Source: JADLGL01 sp050184415
GTDB taxonomy: Bacteria > Pseudomonadota > Alphaproteobacteria > Rhizobiales > Kaistiaceae
Length of the DNA: 64,000 nt
Assembly: GCA_050184415.1 (NCBI GenBank)
Contig: JBFXAJ010000014.1
Location: forward strand, 20,020-84,019
Direction of reading: 5' to 3'
This document shows positions 51,831 through 61,710 of the stretch, in pieces. The notes under the pieces are model-generated. The model saw only the letters and a list, made by a program, of their open reading frames with translations. It was not told the DNA's origin and made no database searches. The translations under genes and the position numbers were made by a program. Positions within the stretch are counted from its first letter, which is position 1, and each line of letters opens with the position of its first letter.

Positions 51831-52319
51831 ATGAGACTGACATTTGCTGCCGGAGGCGTTGCCGCCCTGCTGCTGGCGACTGCGCCGGCCTCGGCCGCGA
51901 CCTGGGTGACGGTGGAGCTCGAGATCGAGGTCGCCGCGACCGCCGATGAGACTTGGGCCGCTGTCGGCGCGGACTATTGCGCGATCGAAGTCTGGCTCGG
52001 CATGGGCTGCGTACTCGCGGCCGGGGAGGGCGGCCTCGGCTCGGTCCGCGTCCTCAACGAGCGGATCGAGGAGGTGATCGTGGGGCAGGGCCTCCGCAGC
52101 ACCACCTACCTCCAGACCGTAGGCTCGATGGCAGTCACGAACTATCACGGCACCCTCTCGGTCGAGCCGGTGACCGAGACGACCTCGCGGATCGTCTACA
52201 CCCTGATCTGGGACGAAGATGCCCTCGAACCCGACCGCCGCGAACCCAGCCGCACCAATTTCACCGCCGCCTTCCAGGGCGCCCTTGAGACGATGAAGAC
52301 GCTGGTCGAGGGCGGGTAG
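51831..52319 (+). CDS. Secreted SRPBCC-family protein
   Basis: This 162-residue protein with a Sec signal peptide (MRLTFAAGGVAALLLATAPASA-AT) is followed by an SRPBCC (START-like/Polyketide_cyc2) fold. The typical opening is VELEIEVAATADETWAAVGA and the closing helix is FTAAFQGALETMKTLVE. A good GGAGGAG site precedes ATG 51831. The ligand is unknown; such secreted START-like proteins are common in Rhizobiales. Confidence 0.75.
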   Translation: MRLTFAAGGVAALLLATAPASAATWVTVELEIEVAATADETWAAVGADYCAIEVWLGMGCVLAAGEGGLGSVRVLNERIEEVIVGQGLRSTTYLQTVGSMAVTNYHGTLSVEPVTETTSRIVYTLIWDEDALEPDRREPSRTNFTAAFQGALETMKTLVEGG

Positions 52320-52342
52320 CGGTCGGGCCTGCGGCACGGCGC

Positions 52343-52500
52343 GCTCCCTCGCCCCGCTTCAGCGGAGAGAGGGCTGGGGTGAGGCGCCGCGGCCTATTCG
52401 CTGATGCGAGAGCGCGCGGCGCCCCTCATCCGGCCCTGCGGGCCACCCCGGGTCGAGCCCGGGGAAAGGCTCTTCTCCCCGCTTTGCGGGGCGAAGGAAG
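52343..52500. repeat. Intergenic palindromic element, second family
   Basis: The sequence has CTCCCTCGCCCCGCTTCAGCGG-AGAGAGGG (near 52344-52372), CCCCTCATCCGG (52422-52433) and TCTCCCCGCTTTGCGGGGCGAAGG (52474-52497). It shares these words with the elements at 33769-33812 and 37167-37327. It fills the gap between the SRPBCC gene and the stop of erpA. Confidence 0.65.
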
Positions 52501-52857
52501 TCAGACCGCGAAGCTCGTGCCGCAGCCGCAGGACGACACCGCGAGCGGGTTGTTCACCTGGAGGGATTCGCCCATCAAATTCGACACGAAGTCGATCTCC
52601 GAGCCCGCCATGTAGGGGAGGGAGATCGGGTCGACGACGACCACGGCGCCACCCTTCCGGATGACGAGGTCGTCGGCCTCGACGCGGTCGACGAAGTCGA
52701 ACTGGTACTGGAAGCCCGAGCAGCCGCCGCCTTCGACGCCGATGCGCAGCGCGGTTGCGGTCTCGCCTTCGCTGAGGAGCTTTGCGATCCGCGCCGCGGC
52801 GCGGTCGGTCAGCTTGACAGGGAGGGCGGTGGAGGTCTCTTCAACCGCGATATTCAT
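52501..52857 (-). CDS. erpA: A-type iron-sulfur carrier (ErpA/HesB-like)
   Basis: This 118-residue A-type iron-sulfur carrier inserts clusters into target proteins. The three ligands are visible: Cys46 in GGGCSGFQYQF, and Cys110 and Cys112 in SSCGCGTSFAV. The N-terminus MNIAVEETSTALPVKLTD is normal. It is transcribed away from dgt; the two genes face each other with 75 bases between starts, as in other alphaproteobacteria. Confidence 0.92.
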   Translation of the reverse strand: MNIAVEETSTALPVKLTDRAAARIAKLLSEGETATALRIGVEGGGCSGFQYQFDFVDRVEADDLVIRKGGAVVVVDPISLPYMAGSEIDFVSNLMGESLQVNNPLAVSSCGCGTSFAV

Positions 52858-52932
52858 GGCTTCCTCGGCCGGTTGACGGCAGTCCGATAGTTAGGAGTGC
52901 CCCCTGACCCTGTCAATCAAACGGCGCGCGCC

Positions 52933-54114
52933 ATGACGTCCGCGGGTTCCGGGACGCCGCTGCGTTTCCGCCGGCCGTATGCCGCGGATCCGGCGCAAAG
53001 CCGGGGCCGCTGGGTCGACGAGCCGCCGCCGCTTCGCCGCTCGGCCTTCGAGCGCGACCGCGACCGCATCATTCATGCGACAGCTTTCCGGCGCCTCAAG
53101 GGCAAGACGCAGGTTTTCCTCGCCGCCGAGGGCGACCATTATCGCACCCGGCTGACCCACACGCTCGAAGTCGCGCAGATCGCGCGGTCGCTCGCCCGCG
53201 CGCTCGGCCTCGACGACGACCTCACCGAGGGGATCGCCCTCGCGCACGATCTCGGCCATCCGCCCTTCGGCCATTCCGGCGAACGTGCCCTCGACCGCGC
53301 CATGGCTGCGCATGGCGGCTTCGACCACAACATCCAGAGCTTGCGGGTGATCACCTCGCTCGAGCGGCGCTATCCGGAGTTTGACGGCCTCAACCTGACT
53401 TTCGAGACGGTCGAGGGGCTGATCAAGCACAACGGCCCGGTCCATGGCGCGCTGTCGCCCACAGTGGCGACGCTGGCCGCCGGGAAGGATCTGCTCCTGC
53501 CGGCCCACCCCTCGCTCGAGGCCCAGTGCGCGGCGATCGCCGACGACATCGCGTATGACGCGCACGACATCGACGATGGCCTCCGCGCCGGCCTCCTGAC
53601 GATCGATGGCCTTCGCAGCGTTCCAGTGGTCGGCGGGATCATCGCGGCGATCGAGACCGGGTATCCCGGGATCGAACGGCCGCGGCTCGTGGCCGAGCTG
53701 ATCCGGCGGCTCATCACCGAGCTGATCGAGGACGTGCTCGCCGAGACCGAGCGGCGCATCGCCGGGAGCCGGCCGCAGAGCCTTGACGACGTGCGCAATG
53801 CCGGCCGTCCGCTCGTGGCCTTCTCGGCCGGCGTCGCCGTCCGCGAGCGCGCGATCAAAGCGCATCTCAACGCCGAGGTCTATCGGAGCGCCGCGGTGAT
53901 GGACGTGATGGTCGAGGCCGAGCGTGTGGTCGAGGCGCTGTTCGCGCGCTATCGCGAGGATTCGGCCGCACTGCCGGTCGAATGGCGCGCCGCGCCCGAC
54001 GACGGCGAGGAGCGCCGCCTCCGGCGCATCGCCGACTTCCTCGCGGGGATGACCGACCGCTTCGCCCTCAACGAATACCGTCGCCTGTTTGACCGCCTGC
54101 CGGATTTCGGCTAG
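52933..54114 (+). CDS. dgt: Deoxyguanosinetriphosphate triphosphohydrolase-like protein
   Basis: This 393-residue HD-domain protein, Dgt-like, probably hydrolyses dNTPs. The HD residues appear as His76 in RLTHTLEVAQ, and His105-Asp106 and His109 in AHDLGHPPFGHSGE. It contains the block RDRDRIIHATAFRRLKGKTQVF. ATG 52933 is used. It begins the conserved cluster that continues with argS (35 bases between). Confidence 0.93.
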   Translation: MTSAGSGTPLRFRRPYAADPAQSRGRWVDEPPPLRRSAFERDRDRIIHATAFRRLKGKTQVFLAAEGDHYRTRLTHTLEVAQIARSLARALGLDDDLTEGIALAHDLGHPPFGHSGERALDRAMAAHGGFDHNIQSLRVITSLERRYPEFDGLNLTFETVEGLIKHNGPVHGALSPTVATLAAGKDLLLPAHPSLEAQCAAIADDIAYDAHDIDDGLRAGLLTIDGLRSVPVVGGIIAAIETGYPGIERPRLVAELIRRLITELIEDVLAETERRIAGSRPQSLDDVRNAGRPLVAFSAGVAVRERAIKAHLNAEVYRSAAVMDVMVEAERVVEALFARYREDSAALPVEWRAAPDDGEERRLRRIADFLAGMTDRFALNEYRRLFDRLPDFG

Positions 54115-54149
54115 GGCGCAGGCCGAAAAAGCCAGCATTTCAAAGCACA

Positions 54150-55925
54150 ATGAACGTATTTCAGGTTTTCACGACGCGGGTGATCGCGGCGGTCCACAGG
54201 GTCGTTGCTTCCGAGTTCGGCGGGGTGGAGGTCGATGCCTTGCGCATCGTCGTCGAGCCGCCGCGCGAGGCAAGCCATGGCGAGCTCTCCACCAACGCCG
54301 CGATGGTGCTGGCGAAGCCGCTCGGCACCAACCCGCGGGCGCTTGCAATGCGCCTTGCCGCGGAGCTCGCGCGCGACCCGGATATCGACAATGCCGCCGT
54401 CGCCGGTCCGGGCTTCGTGAACCTCACGCTGAAGCCGGTGTTCTGGCTCGACTTCCTCTCGGAGGTCGTCCGGCTCGGCCCCGATTTCGGGCGGAGCGCC
54501 ATCGGCAAGGGCGAGCGCGTCAACGTCGAATACGTCTCGGCGAACCCGACCGGGCCGCTCCATGTCGGCCACGTCCGCGGCGCGGTGCTCGGCGACACGA
54601 TGGCGAACCTCCTCGAGGCGACCGGCTTCGACGTGAGCCGCGAATACTACGTCAACGACGCCGGCGGGCAGGTCGACATCCTCGGGCGCTCGGCGTTCCT
54701 CCGCTACCGCGAGGCGCTCGGCGAGACGATCACGATCCCCGAGGGGCTCTATCCCGGCGACTATCTCAAGGGCACCGGCGAAGCGCTCGCGGCGGAGTAT
54801 GGCCACGACCTCCTGAACTTCCCGGAGGAGCGCTGGCTGCCGATCGTCCGCTCGAAGGCGATCGACGCCATGATCGCGATGATCCGCGAAGACCTCGCCG
54901 TGCTGAACATCCGGCACGAGACCTTCTTCTCCGAGCGGTCGCTGATTACGCCCGAGCGCGACCGGGTTGCCGAGGCGATCGAGGCGCTCCGGGCGCGCGA
55001 CCTCGTCTATGTCGGCCGGCTTCCGCCGCCGAAGGGCGCGCCGGTCGAGGACTGGGAGGATCGCGAGCAGACGCTGTTCCGGTCGACGCAGTTCGGCGAC
55101 GACATGGACCGGCCGCTGATGAAGTCCGACGGCAGCTACACCTATTTCGCCGGCGACATCGCCTACCACTACGACAAGTTCCTGCGCGGATTCCGCTCGA
55201 TGATCGACGTCCTCGGCGCGGACCACGGGGGCTATGTCAAGCGGATCAAGGCCGCAGTGACCGGCATGTCCGGCGGCGAGGCGACCCTCGACGTCAAGAT
55301 CTGCCAGCTCGTGAAGCTCCTGCGGAACGGCGAGCCGGTGAAGATGGGCAAGCGGCTCGGGAATTTCGTGACGCTGCGCGATGTCGTCGACGAAGTCGGC
55401 GCCGACCCGGTGCGCTTCATGATGGTCTACCAGAAGAGCGAGGCGCCGCTCGATTTCGACTTCGCGAAGGTCACCGAGCAGTCGCGCGATAACCCCGTCT
55501 TCTACGTGCAATATGCTCACGCGCGGACGCGGTCGGTCTTCCGCCAGGCGGCGGAGGGCGGCGAAGATCTCGGCCAGCATTTCCTGACCGACCTAAGGGA
55601 GGGGCGGGTCGATGCGGGCTACCTCGCGCGCCTGAAGGACCCCGGCGAGCTGACCCTGCTGCGGCGGCTGGCGGATTATCCTCGCGTCCTCGAAGCGGCG
55701 GCGCTCGCCCATGAGCCGCACCGGATCGCGTTCTACCTCTATGACTTGGCGGGCGAGTTTCATGCACAATGGAACCGCGGCAAGGAGGACGCCCAATTAC
55801 GGTTCGTTAACCACGGTGACCCACATTTGACGCTGGCGCGCCTGGCTCTGATCCACGGCACCGGTTTGGTGTTGTCGTCGGGTCTTGCTATGCTTGGGGT
55901 CCACGCGCCCGATGAAATGAGATAG
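54150..55925 (+). CDS. argS: Arginyl-tRNA synthetase
   Basis: This class I synthetase charges tRNA-Arg. It has 591 residues: the HIGH-type motif HVGH (138-141 in PTGPLHVGHVRGAVLGD), the MGKRLGNF region near 400 as the KMSKS-like element, and a C-terminal DALR anticodon domain. The N-terminal domain reads VVEPPREASHGELSTNAAM. ATG 54150 is close to a weak AGC-rich site. Confidence 0.96.
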   Translation: MNVFQVFTTRVIAAVHRVVASEFGGVEVDALRIVVEPPREASHGELSTNAAMVLAKPLGTNPRALAMRLAAELARDPDIDNAAVAGPGFVNLTLKPVFWLDFLSEVVRLGPDFGRSAIGKGERVNVEYVSANPTGPLHVGHVRGAVLGDTMANLLEATGFDVSREYYVNDAGGQVDILGRSAFLRYREALGETITIPEGLYPGDYLKGTGEALAAEYGHDLLNFPEERWLPIVRSKAIDAMIAMIREDLAVLNIRHETFFSERSLITPERDRVAEAIEALRARDLVYVGRLPPPKGAPVEDWEDREQTLFRSTQFGDDMDRPLMKSDGSYTYFAGDIAYHYDKFLRGFRSMIDVLGADHGGYVKRIKAAVTGMSGGEATLDVKICQLVKLLRNGEPVKMGKRLGNFVTLRDVVDEVGADPVRFMMVYQKSEAPLDFDFAKVTEQSRDNPVFYVQYAHARTRSVFRQAAEGGEDLGQHFLTDLREGRVDAGYLARLKDPGELTLLRRLADYPRVLEAAALAHEPHRIAFYLYDLAGEFHAQWNRGKEDAQLRFVNHGDPHLTLARLALIHGTGLVLSSGLAMLGVHAPDEMR

Positions 55926-55943
55926 CATTTCTGCGGGTACGCT

Positions 55944-58103
55944 ATGGTTTCGCGTCGCGGGGCTGAAAGGAAGGCCTCCATTAACAAGATGGACAACCGC
56001 TATTCGGCACGGCACTCGCTGCGGCCCCTCGGCCACGGCACAGGCCCTGCCGAGCCCGAACCGGCGCCCGTGGACGATCCGCTGGTCGAGCTCGCGCGCA
56101 TCGTGTCCGGCCGTCCCGCGCACCCGCCCACGCCGCCCCGCCGCCGCTCCTCGTCGCTCGCCAGCGAACCGGGGATGAGCGAGGCCGACCTCGCGCGCGA
56201 CCTCGAAGCCGAACTTCTCAGCGACCTCCAAGCGACGCTCAATGCCGTCCGCCCCGAGGCGCCGCGGCAGGAGCCGGCGCGCACCTTTGGCGGCACGCGC
56301 TACGGCGGCGACCTCTTTCCGCCCGCTGCGCACCAGTCGGAGCCGCCGGCCGATCCCTATTATTTCGACGCGGTCCCCGAGCCCGAGGATTTCTCGCCGC
56401 GCCACTACGATCCGGAGAACCTGTTCGCCGAGACGGAGGACGCGGCCGAGCCCGAGCCCGGATACGAGGCCGAGCCGGAGGCGGCGGCCGAGCGGCACTA
56501 CGATCCCGAGGCGCTGTTCGGCGAGGAGCAGGCCTACGAGCCCGAGCCGGAGCAGGGGCCTGTCACAGGCTTCACGGACCGCCACTACGACCCCGAGCAG
56601 CTCTTCGAGCCCGAGCCGTCGCCCGCGCCGGCGCCCTACCGCTATCCCACGCTCTCCGATCCGAGCGTGCCGCAGCCGGCGTCGCCGTCCTTCCGGCCGC
56701 GGGCGCTGCCGCGCGCCGTGACCGATCGCGCGCTGGGCTGGATGGAGCCGCGTCCCGGCAACGCCGCCGGTCCGGCCTATAATCCCAATGCGCTCGCCCC
56801 CGAGCGGCGCCAGCCGCAGCCGCCGCCCCAGATCGAAGCCTCCGCGTTCCCGCTCCCTGTCCTGCCGGAGGATCCGGAGCCGCTCGACGAGCATCCGTTC
56901 GACGCGGTGGCGCGGCAGAGCCTCGATCTCCAGTCGGCGCGTCCGGCGGCCACCTACGAGTGGCCGTTCGAGTTCGATCGTGCTTACGAAACGCCGACAC
57001 CGCCGAGCGAGCCGGCCTTCGCGCCCTATCGCGGCTACGTGGAGCCGGAACCCGAGCTCGAGCCGGAGCCGCCGGTCCAGCAGCGCCGGGTCGACCCCCG
57101 GACCGCGCCGGCCGTCCATGAGCAGATCGAGGAGCCGGTCCACCAGTTCGGCTATGCCGAAGAGGACATCGGCGCCACGCCGCCGCGGCGCGGCCGCTGG
57201 GTCATCACTACGATCTCGTTCCTCGTCTTCGTCGCGCTGGCGGCGACCGCCATGATCTTCCTCCGCGGCGGCACGATGGGCACCGGCGGACCGCCGCTCA
57301 TCACCGCCGACACGAGCCCGGTGCGCGTGATGCCCGAAGCCGCAGCCGCGCCGGCCGGGCCGCCCGAAGGGGCGGTGGTGTTCAATCGCCTCGACGAAGG
57401 CGCGGCACCGATCCCGCAGACGATGCTGCCGGCGACGGAGGCGCCCACCGTCGTCGAACCGCCGGTTGCGCCGGCGGACGGGATCACGGAGCTGATCGGC
57501 GGGCCGGTTGCGGCCGCTCCGCCCGCCCGGGCCGACGAGCCGCGCTCGGTGCGGACCGTCACGGTCCTTCCCGACGGCACCATCGTCAACAACCAGGTCC
57601 TCGGCGCCAACGGCCAGCCGACGGCGCCCGCCAACCAGGGCGCGGACGCCGCTCCTGCGCCGGCACCCGCCGCGCTCAATCCGCCTGCGGGCGACCCCGC
57701 CGTCGCCGCACTCCCGGCCCCCGACGCTGCGGCCCCTGCCGGCGCGCCCGCCGCAGTGGAAGCCGCGCCGCTCGCGCCCGCGGAGGCCGCTGCGGTCGCG
57801 CCCGCTGCCGCCGAACCAGCGGCCGGCCCGATCGGCGCCGGCCAGCCGATCCCGCCCGGTATCTATGTGCAGCTATCGTCACAGACGACCGAGGCCGCCG
57901 CGCTGGCGGACATCCGCGAGTTCGAGGCCCGCCTCGGCAACCTCGTCGACGGCCTCAACGCGGTGGTGCAGACCGGTGTCGTCAACGGCATCGAGCGGTT
58001 CCGGTCGCAGTTCGGACCGGTGGCGAGCGAGGGCGCGGCCAACACGCTCTGCGCCAGCATCCGCGCCGCGGGGCTGCAGTGCATCATCGCCCGCAACAAC
58101 TGA
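55944..58103 (+). CDS. SPOR-domain cell-division-associated membrane protein
   Basis: A 719-residue bitopic protein. The cytoplasmic N-terminal part (about 1-415) is Pro/Glu/Tyr-rich and disordered, with three copies of RHYDPExLF (153-161, 184-192, 213-221). One membrane helix follows near 417-437 (WVITTISFLVFVALAATAMI). The periplasmic part is a Pro/Ala linker and then a SPOR domain (about 630-719: GIYVQLSSQTTEAAALADIR) that should bind denuded peptidoglycan at the septum. It lies between argS and scpA, matching related genomes, except that nagZ does not follow. Confidence 0.85.
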   Translation: MVSRRGAERKASINKMDNRYSARHSLRPLGHGTGPAEPEPAPVDDPLVELARIVSGRPAHPPTPPRRRSSSLASEPGMSEADLARDLEAELLSDLQATLNAVRPEAPRQEPARTFGGTRYGGDLFPPAAHQSEPPADPYYFDAVPEPEDFSPRHYDPENLFAETEDAAEPEPGYEAEPEAAAERHYDPEALFGEEQAYEPEPEQGPVTGFTDRHYDPEQLFEPEPSPAPAPYRYPTLSDPSVPQPASPSFRPRALPRAVTDRALGWMEPRPGNAAGPAYNPNALAPERRQPQPPPQIEASAFPLPVLPEDPEPLDEHPFDAVARQSLDLQSARPAATYEWPFEFDRAYETPTPPSEPAFAPYRGYVEPEPELEPEPPVQQRRVDPRTAPAVHEQIEEPVHQFGYAEEDIGATPPRRGRWVITTISFLVFVALAATAMIFLRGGTMGTGGPPLITADTSPVRVMPEAAAAPAGPPEGAVVFNRLDEGAAPIPQTMLPATEAPTVVEPPVAPADGITELIGGPVAAAPPARADEPRSVRTVTVLPDGTIVNNQVLGANGQPTAPANQGADAAPAPAPAALNPPAGDPAVAALPAPDAAAPAGAPAAVEAAPLAPAEAAAVAPAAAEPAAGPIGAGQPIPPGIYVQLSSQTTEAAALADIREFEARLGNLVDGLNAVVQTGVVNGIERFRSQFGPVASEGAANTLCASIRAAGLQCIIARNN

Positions 58104-58194
58104 TCGGGCCTCGCGGGCGCCATTCGGCACAGCGATAATGCCGCCAACGATTCGCCGGGGGGAGTCCCCGGCGCCGCGACGAGGCACCGGGCGG

Positions 58195-59022
58195 ATGAGC
58201 GCCACTTCAGACGCTGCTGAGCGCTGGGACGACGAGGCTCCGCCGCGGGGGCCCGACGATGCGCTGGTGGTGGACGTCGCCGGCTTCGAAGGCCCGCTCG
58301 ACCTCCTCCTCGAGCTCGCCCGCTCGCAGAAGGTCGACCTGGCCCGGATTTCGGTGCTGGCGCTAGCCGAGCAGTATCTCGCCTTCGTCGACCGGCACCG
58401 CGCGCTGCGGCTGGAGCTCGCCGGCGACTATCTCGTGATGGCGGCGTGGCTCGCCTACCTCAAATCGCGGCTGCTGCTGCCTGAGCCGCCGGCCGGCGAC
58501 GAACCGACCGGCGCGGAGCTTGCCGCGGCGCTCGCGAACCGCCTCCGGCATCTCGAGGCGATGCGGAAGGCTGCGGCGCTCCTGATGGAGCGCGACCGGC
58601 TGGGCCGCAACGTCTTCGCCCGCGGCATTCCGGAAATCCGGGTCGAGCGGCGCGGGGAGTATTCCGCTTCCCTCCACGACCTCCTCACCGCCTACGCGAA
58701 ATTCCGCAAGAAGGCGGTGAAGGTGACCTACCAGCCGCCGAAGCGGGTGGTGTGGTCGCTGGTCGATGCCCGCGAGATCCTGACGCGGCTCATCGGCAAC
58801 ATCGCCGAATGGACGCCGCTCCGCGTCTTCATCTCGCCCTATCTCGAGACCGAGGAGCTGCGGCGCACCGCCATCGCGAGCAGCTTTGGCGCCAGCCTCG
58901 AGCTGGTCCGCGAAGGCAAACTCCAGCTCCGCCAGAGCGCGGCCTTCGCGCCGCTCCTGCTGCGATCACCGGCGTCGCTCGAGCGATCGCCCCCACCCGG
59001 AACGGAGATCGGTCATGCGTGA
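58195..59022 (+). CDS. scpA: Segregation and condensation protein A
   Basis: This kleisin subunit of the SMC-ScpAB complex has 275 residues: FEGPLDLLLELARSQKVDL, ISVLALAEQYLAFV and LAGDYLVMAAWLAYLKSRLL are typical, and the C-terminal winged-helix part ends EIGHA. A longer frame from 57508 is an overlap artefact. scpB starts 8 bases before its stop. A nagZ gene would normally precede it, but only about 90 non-coding bases are present. Confidence 0.93.
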   Translation: MSATSDAAERWDDEAPPRGPDDALVVDVAGFEGPLDLLLELARSQKVDLARISVLALAEQYLAFVDRHRALRLELAGDYLVMAAWLAYLKSRLLLPEPPAGDEPTGAELAAALANRLRHLEAMRKAAALLMERDRLGRNVFARGIPEIRVERRGEYSASLHDLLTAYAKFRKKAVKVTYQPPKRVVWSLVDAREILTRLIGNIAEWTPLRVFISPYLETEELRRTAIASSFGASLELVREGKLQLRQSAAFAPLLLRSPASLERSPPPGTEIGHA

Positions 59023-59704
59023 CCAGAGCGTGGTCCAGCTGTTCCCCCTGAGAGAGGCCCGCGCGCCGCTCGAGGACGACCTCCGCATCGTCGAGGCGCT
59101 CCTGTTTGCGGCTGCGGAACCGGTCTCGGAAGACGAGTTGCGGCTGCGCCTGCCGGCTGAGGTGGACGTCGCGGCTATCGTCGCGGAGCTCCAGGCGTTC
59201 TACGCGCCGCGCGGCGTGAACCTTGTCCGCGTCGCCGGCAAATGGACCATGCGCACCGCGCCCGACCTCGCGCATCTGATGACGCGGGAGCAGGTCGAGC
59301 AGCGAAAACTGTCGCGCGCGGCGCTCGAGACGCTTGCGATCATCGCCTACCACCAGCCGATCACCCGCGCCGAGATCGAGGAGATGCGCGGCGTCTCGCT
59401 CGGCAAGGGCACGCTCGACATGCTGATGGAGGTCGGCTGGGTCCGCCTCCGCGGCCGGCGCGAGACGCCGGGCCGGCCGGTCACCTTCGGCACGACCGAA
59501 CTGTTCCTCGAGCATTTCGGCCTCGACAAGGTCAACGACCTTCCCGGCATCGAGGAGCTGATCGGTACCGGCCTCATCGACCGCAACGCGCTCTCGACGC
59601 CCACGAGCGAGGATGCCGACGCGCTGCCGGAGCTCCCCGAGGACGAGGCGGAGCTTGACCTTTCGGCGATCGGCGACGACATGGAGGACGACCGCGACCC
59701 CTGA
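59015..59704 (+). CDS. scpB: Segregation and condensation protein B
   Basis: The kite subunit of SMC-ScpAB, 229 residues. Winged-helix motifs LRIVEALLFAAAEPVSEDEL and LSRAALETLAIIAYHQPITR are typical, as is the block EEMRGVSLGKGTLDMLMEVG; the C-terminal tail is acidic. ATG 59015 overlaps scpA by 8 bases, so translation is coupled. tatA normally follows directly, but an ABC ATPase gene intervenes. Confidence 0.93.
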   Translation: MRDQSVVQLFPLREARAPLEDDLRIVEALLFAAAEPVSEDELRLRLPAEVDVAAIVAELQAFYAPRGVNLVRVAGKWTMRTAPDLAHLMTREQVEQRKLSRAALETLAIIAYHQPITRAEIEEMRGVSLGKGTLDMLMEVGWVRLRGRRETPGRPVTFGTTELFLEHFGLDKVNDLPGIEELIGTGLIDRNALSTPTSEDADALPELPEDEAELDLSAIGDDMEDDRDP

Positions 59705-59735
59705 GGCGCGGCATCCCTCGTAGCGGGCCACGGCA

Positions 59736-60848
<1,113 letters not shown>

Positions 60849-61004
60849 ACCTACATTTTTCTGACAGAAAGCAGCGGTACGGGTCTTGCTGCGTCACCCT
60901 TTCGACTGGGTACGATGCAGGATCGACCGTTCGTGGAGATGAACAAGATGGAAAGCGCGAAGAGGGCCGGTTTCGCCGCCCATCGGGACGTTGGAGTTGG
61001 CCTC

Positions 61005-61232
61005 ATGGGTATGACGAGCATCTGGCACTGGCTGATCCTCGGCGCGATCGTCCTCATCCTCTTTGGCCGCGGCAAGATTTCCGAGGTCATGGGCGACGTG
61101 GCGAAGGGCGTGAAGAGCTTCAAGCGCGGCCTTGCCGAGGACGAGACGCCGGCAGCTACCCCGCGGGCGATCGACCGCACGGGCGCCGAAGCCGTCGCCA
61201 CCGCCCCGGTCCGTGACGATCAGCGCGTCTAG
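61005..61232 (+). CDS. tatA: Sec-independent protein translocase TatA
   Basis: This 75-residue protein starts MGMTSIWHWLILGAIVLILFG, a single membrane helix followed by the amphipathic GKISEVMGDVAKGVKSFKRG and an acidic tail. It forms the Tat pore with TatBC. An upstream ATG at 60915 would add 30 residues; 61005 has GGAGTTGG at the right distance and the family N-terminus. tatB follows after 43 bases. Confidence 0.93.
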   Translation: MGMTSIWHWLILGAIVLILFGRGKISEVMGDVAKGVKSFKRGLAEDETPAATPRAIDRTGAEAVATAPVRDDQRV

Positions 61233-61275
61233 GCCTCTACGGCGCTCCGGCGCCGACCTGAAATAATTTGCGCCG

Positions 61276-61710
61276 ATGTTCGACCTGAACTTCACCGAGC
61301 TTCTGGTCGTCGGCCTGGTGGCGATTGTCGTCGTCGGGCCGAAGGAGCTGCCGCAGCTGATGCGGACCGTCGGCAATTGGGTCGGCAAGGTGAAGCGCAT
61401 GGGCCGCGACTTCCAGCGCCAGCTCAACGACGCGGTCCGCGACGAGGAATTGGCGGCGCTGCAGAAGCAGGTCGCCGACCTGTCGCGCACCACCGACGCC
61501 GACATCCGCCGCGGCCTGAACCCGCCAGACCGGCACGCGCCGGTCAACGCCGCCGGGATGCCGCGGTCCCGCGCCGCAGCCCTCGAACGCGCGGCGATGC
61601 AACCCGCGGCTCTGCCGGCGCCCGTCGCCGAGCCCCTGGGCGAGCCGGTGGATGTGCCGGACGTTGACGTCCCCGCCGAGCCGCTGGCCGCAAACGGGGC
61701 GAAGCCGTGA
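61276..61710 (+). CDS. tatB: Sec-independent protein translocase TatB
   Basis: This 144-residue protein has N-terminal MFDLNFTELLVVGLVAIVVVG (membrane helix), the GPKELPQLMRTVGNW hinge and a long cytoplasmic amphipathic helix, as TatB has. It binds twin-arginine signal peptides with TatC. It overlaps tatC by 4 bases (GTGA). Confidence 0.93.
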   Translation: MFDLNFTELLVVGLVAIVVVGPKELPQLMRTVGNWVGKVKRMGRDFQRQLNDAVRDEELAALQKQVADLSRTTDADIRRGLNPPDRHAPVNAAGMPRSRAAALERAAMQPAALPAPVAEPLGEPVDVPDVDVPAEPLAANGAKP

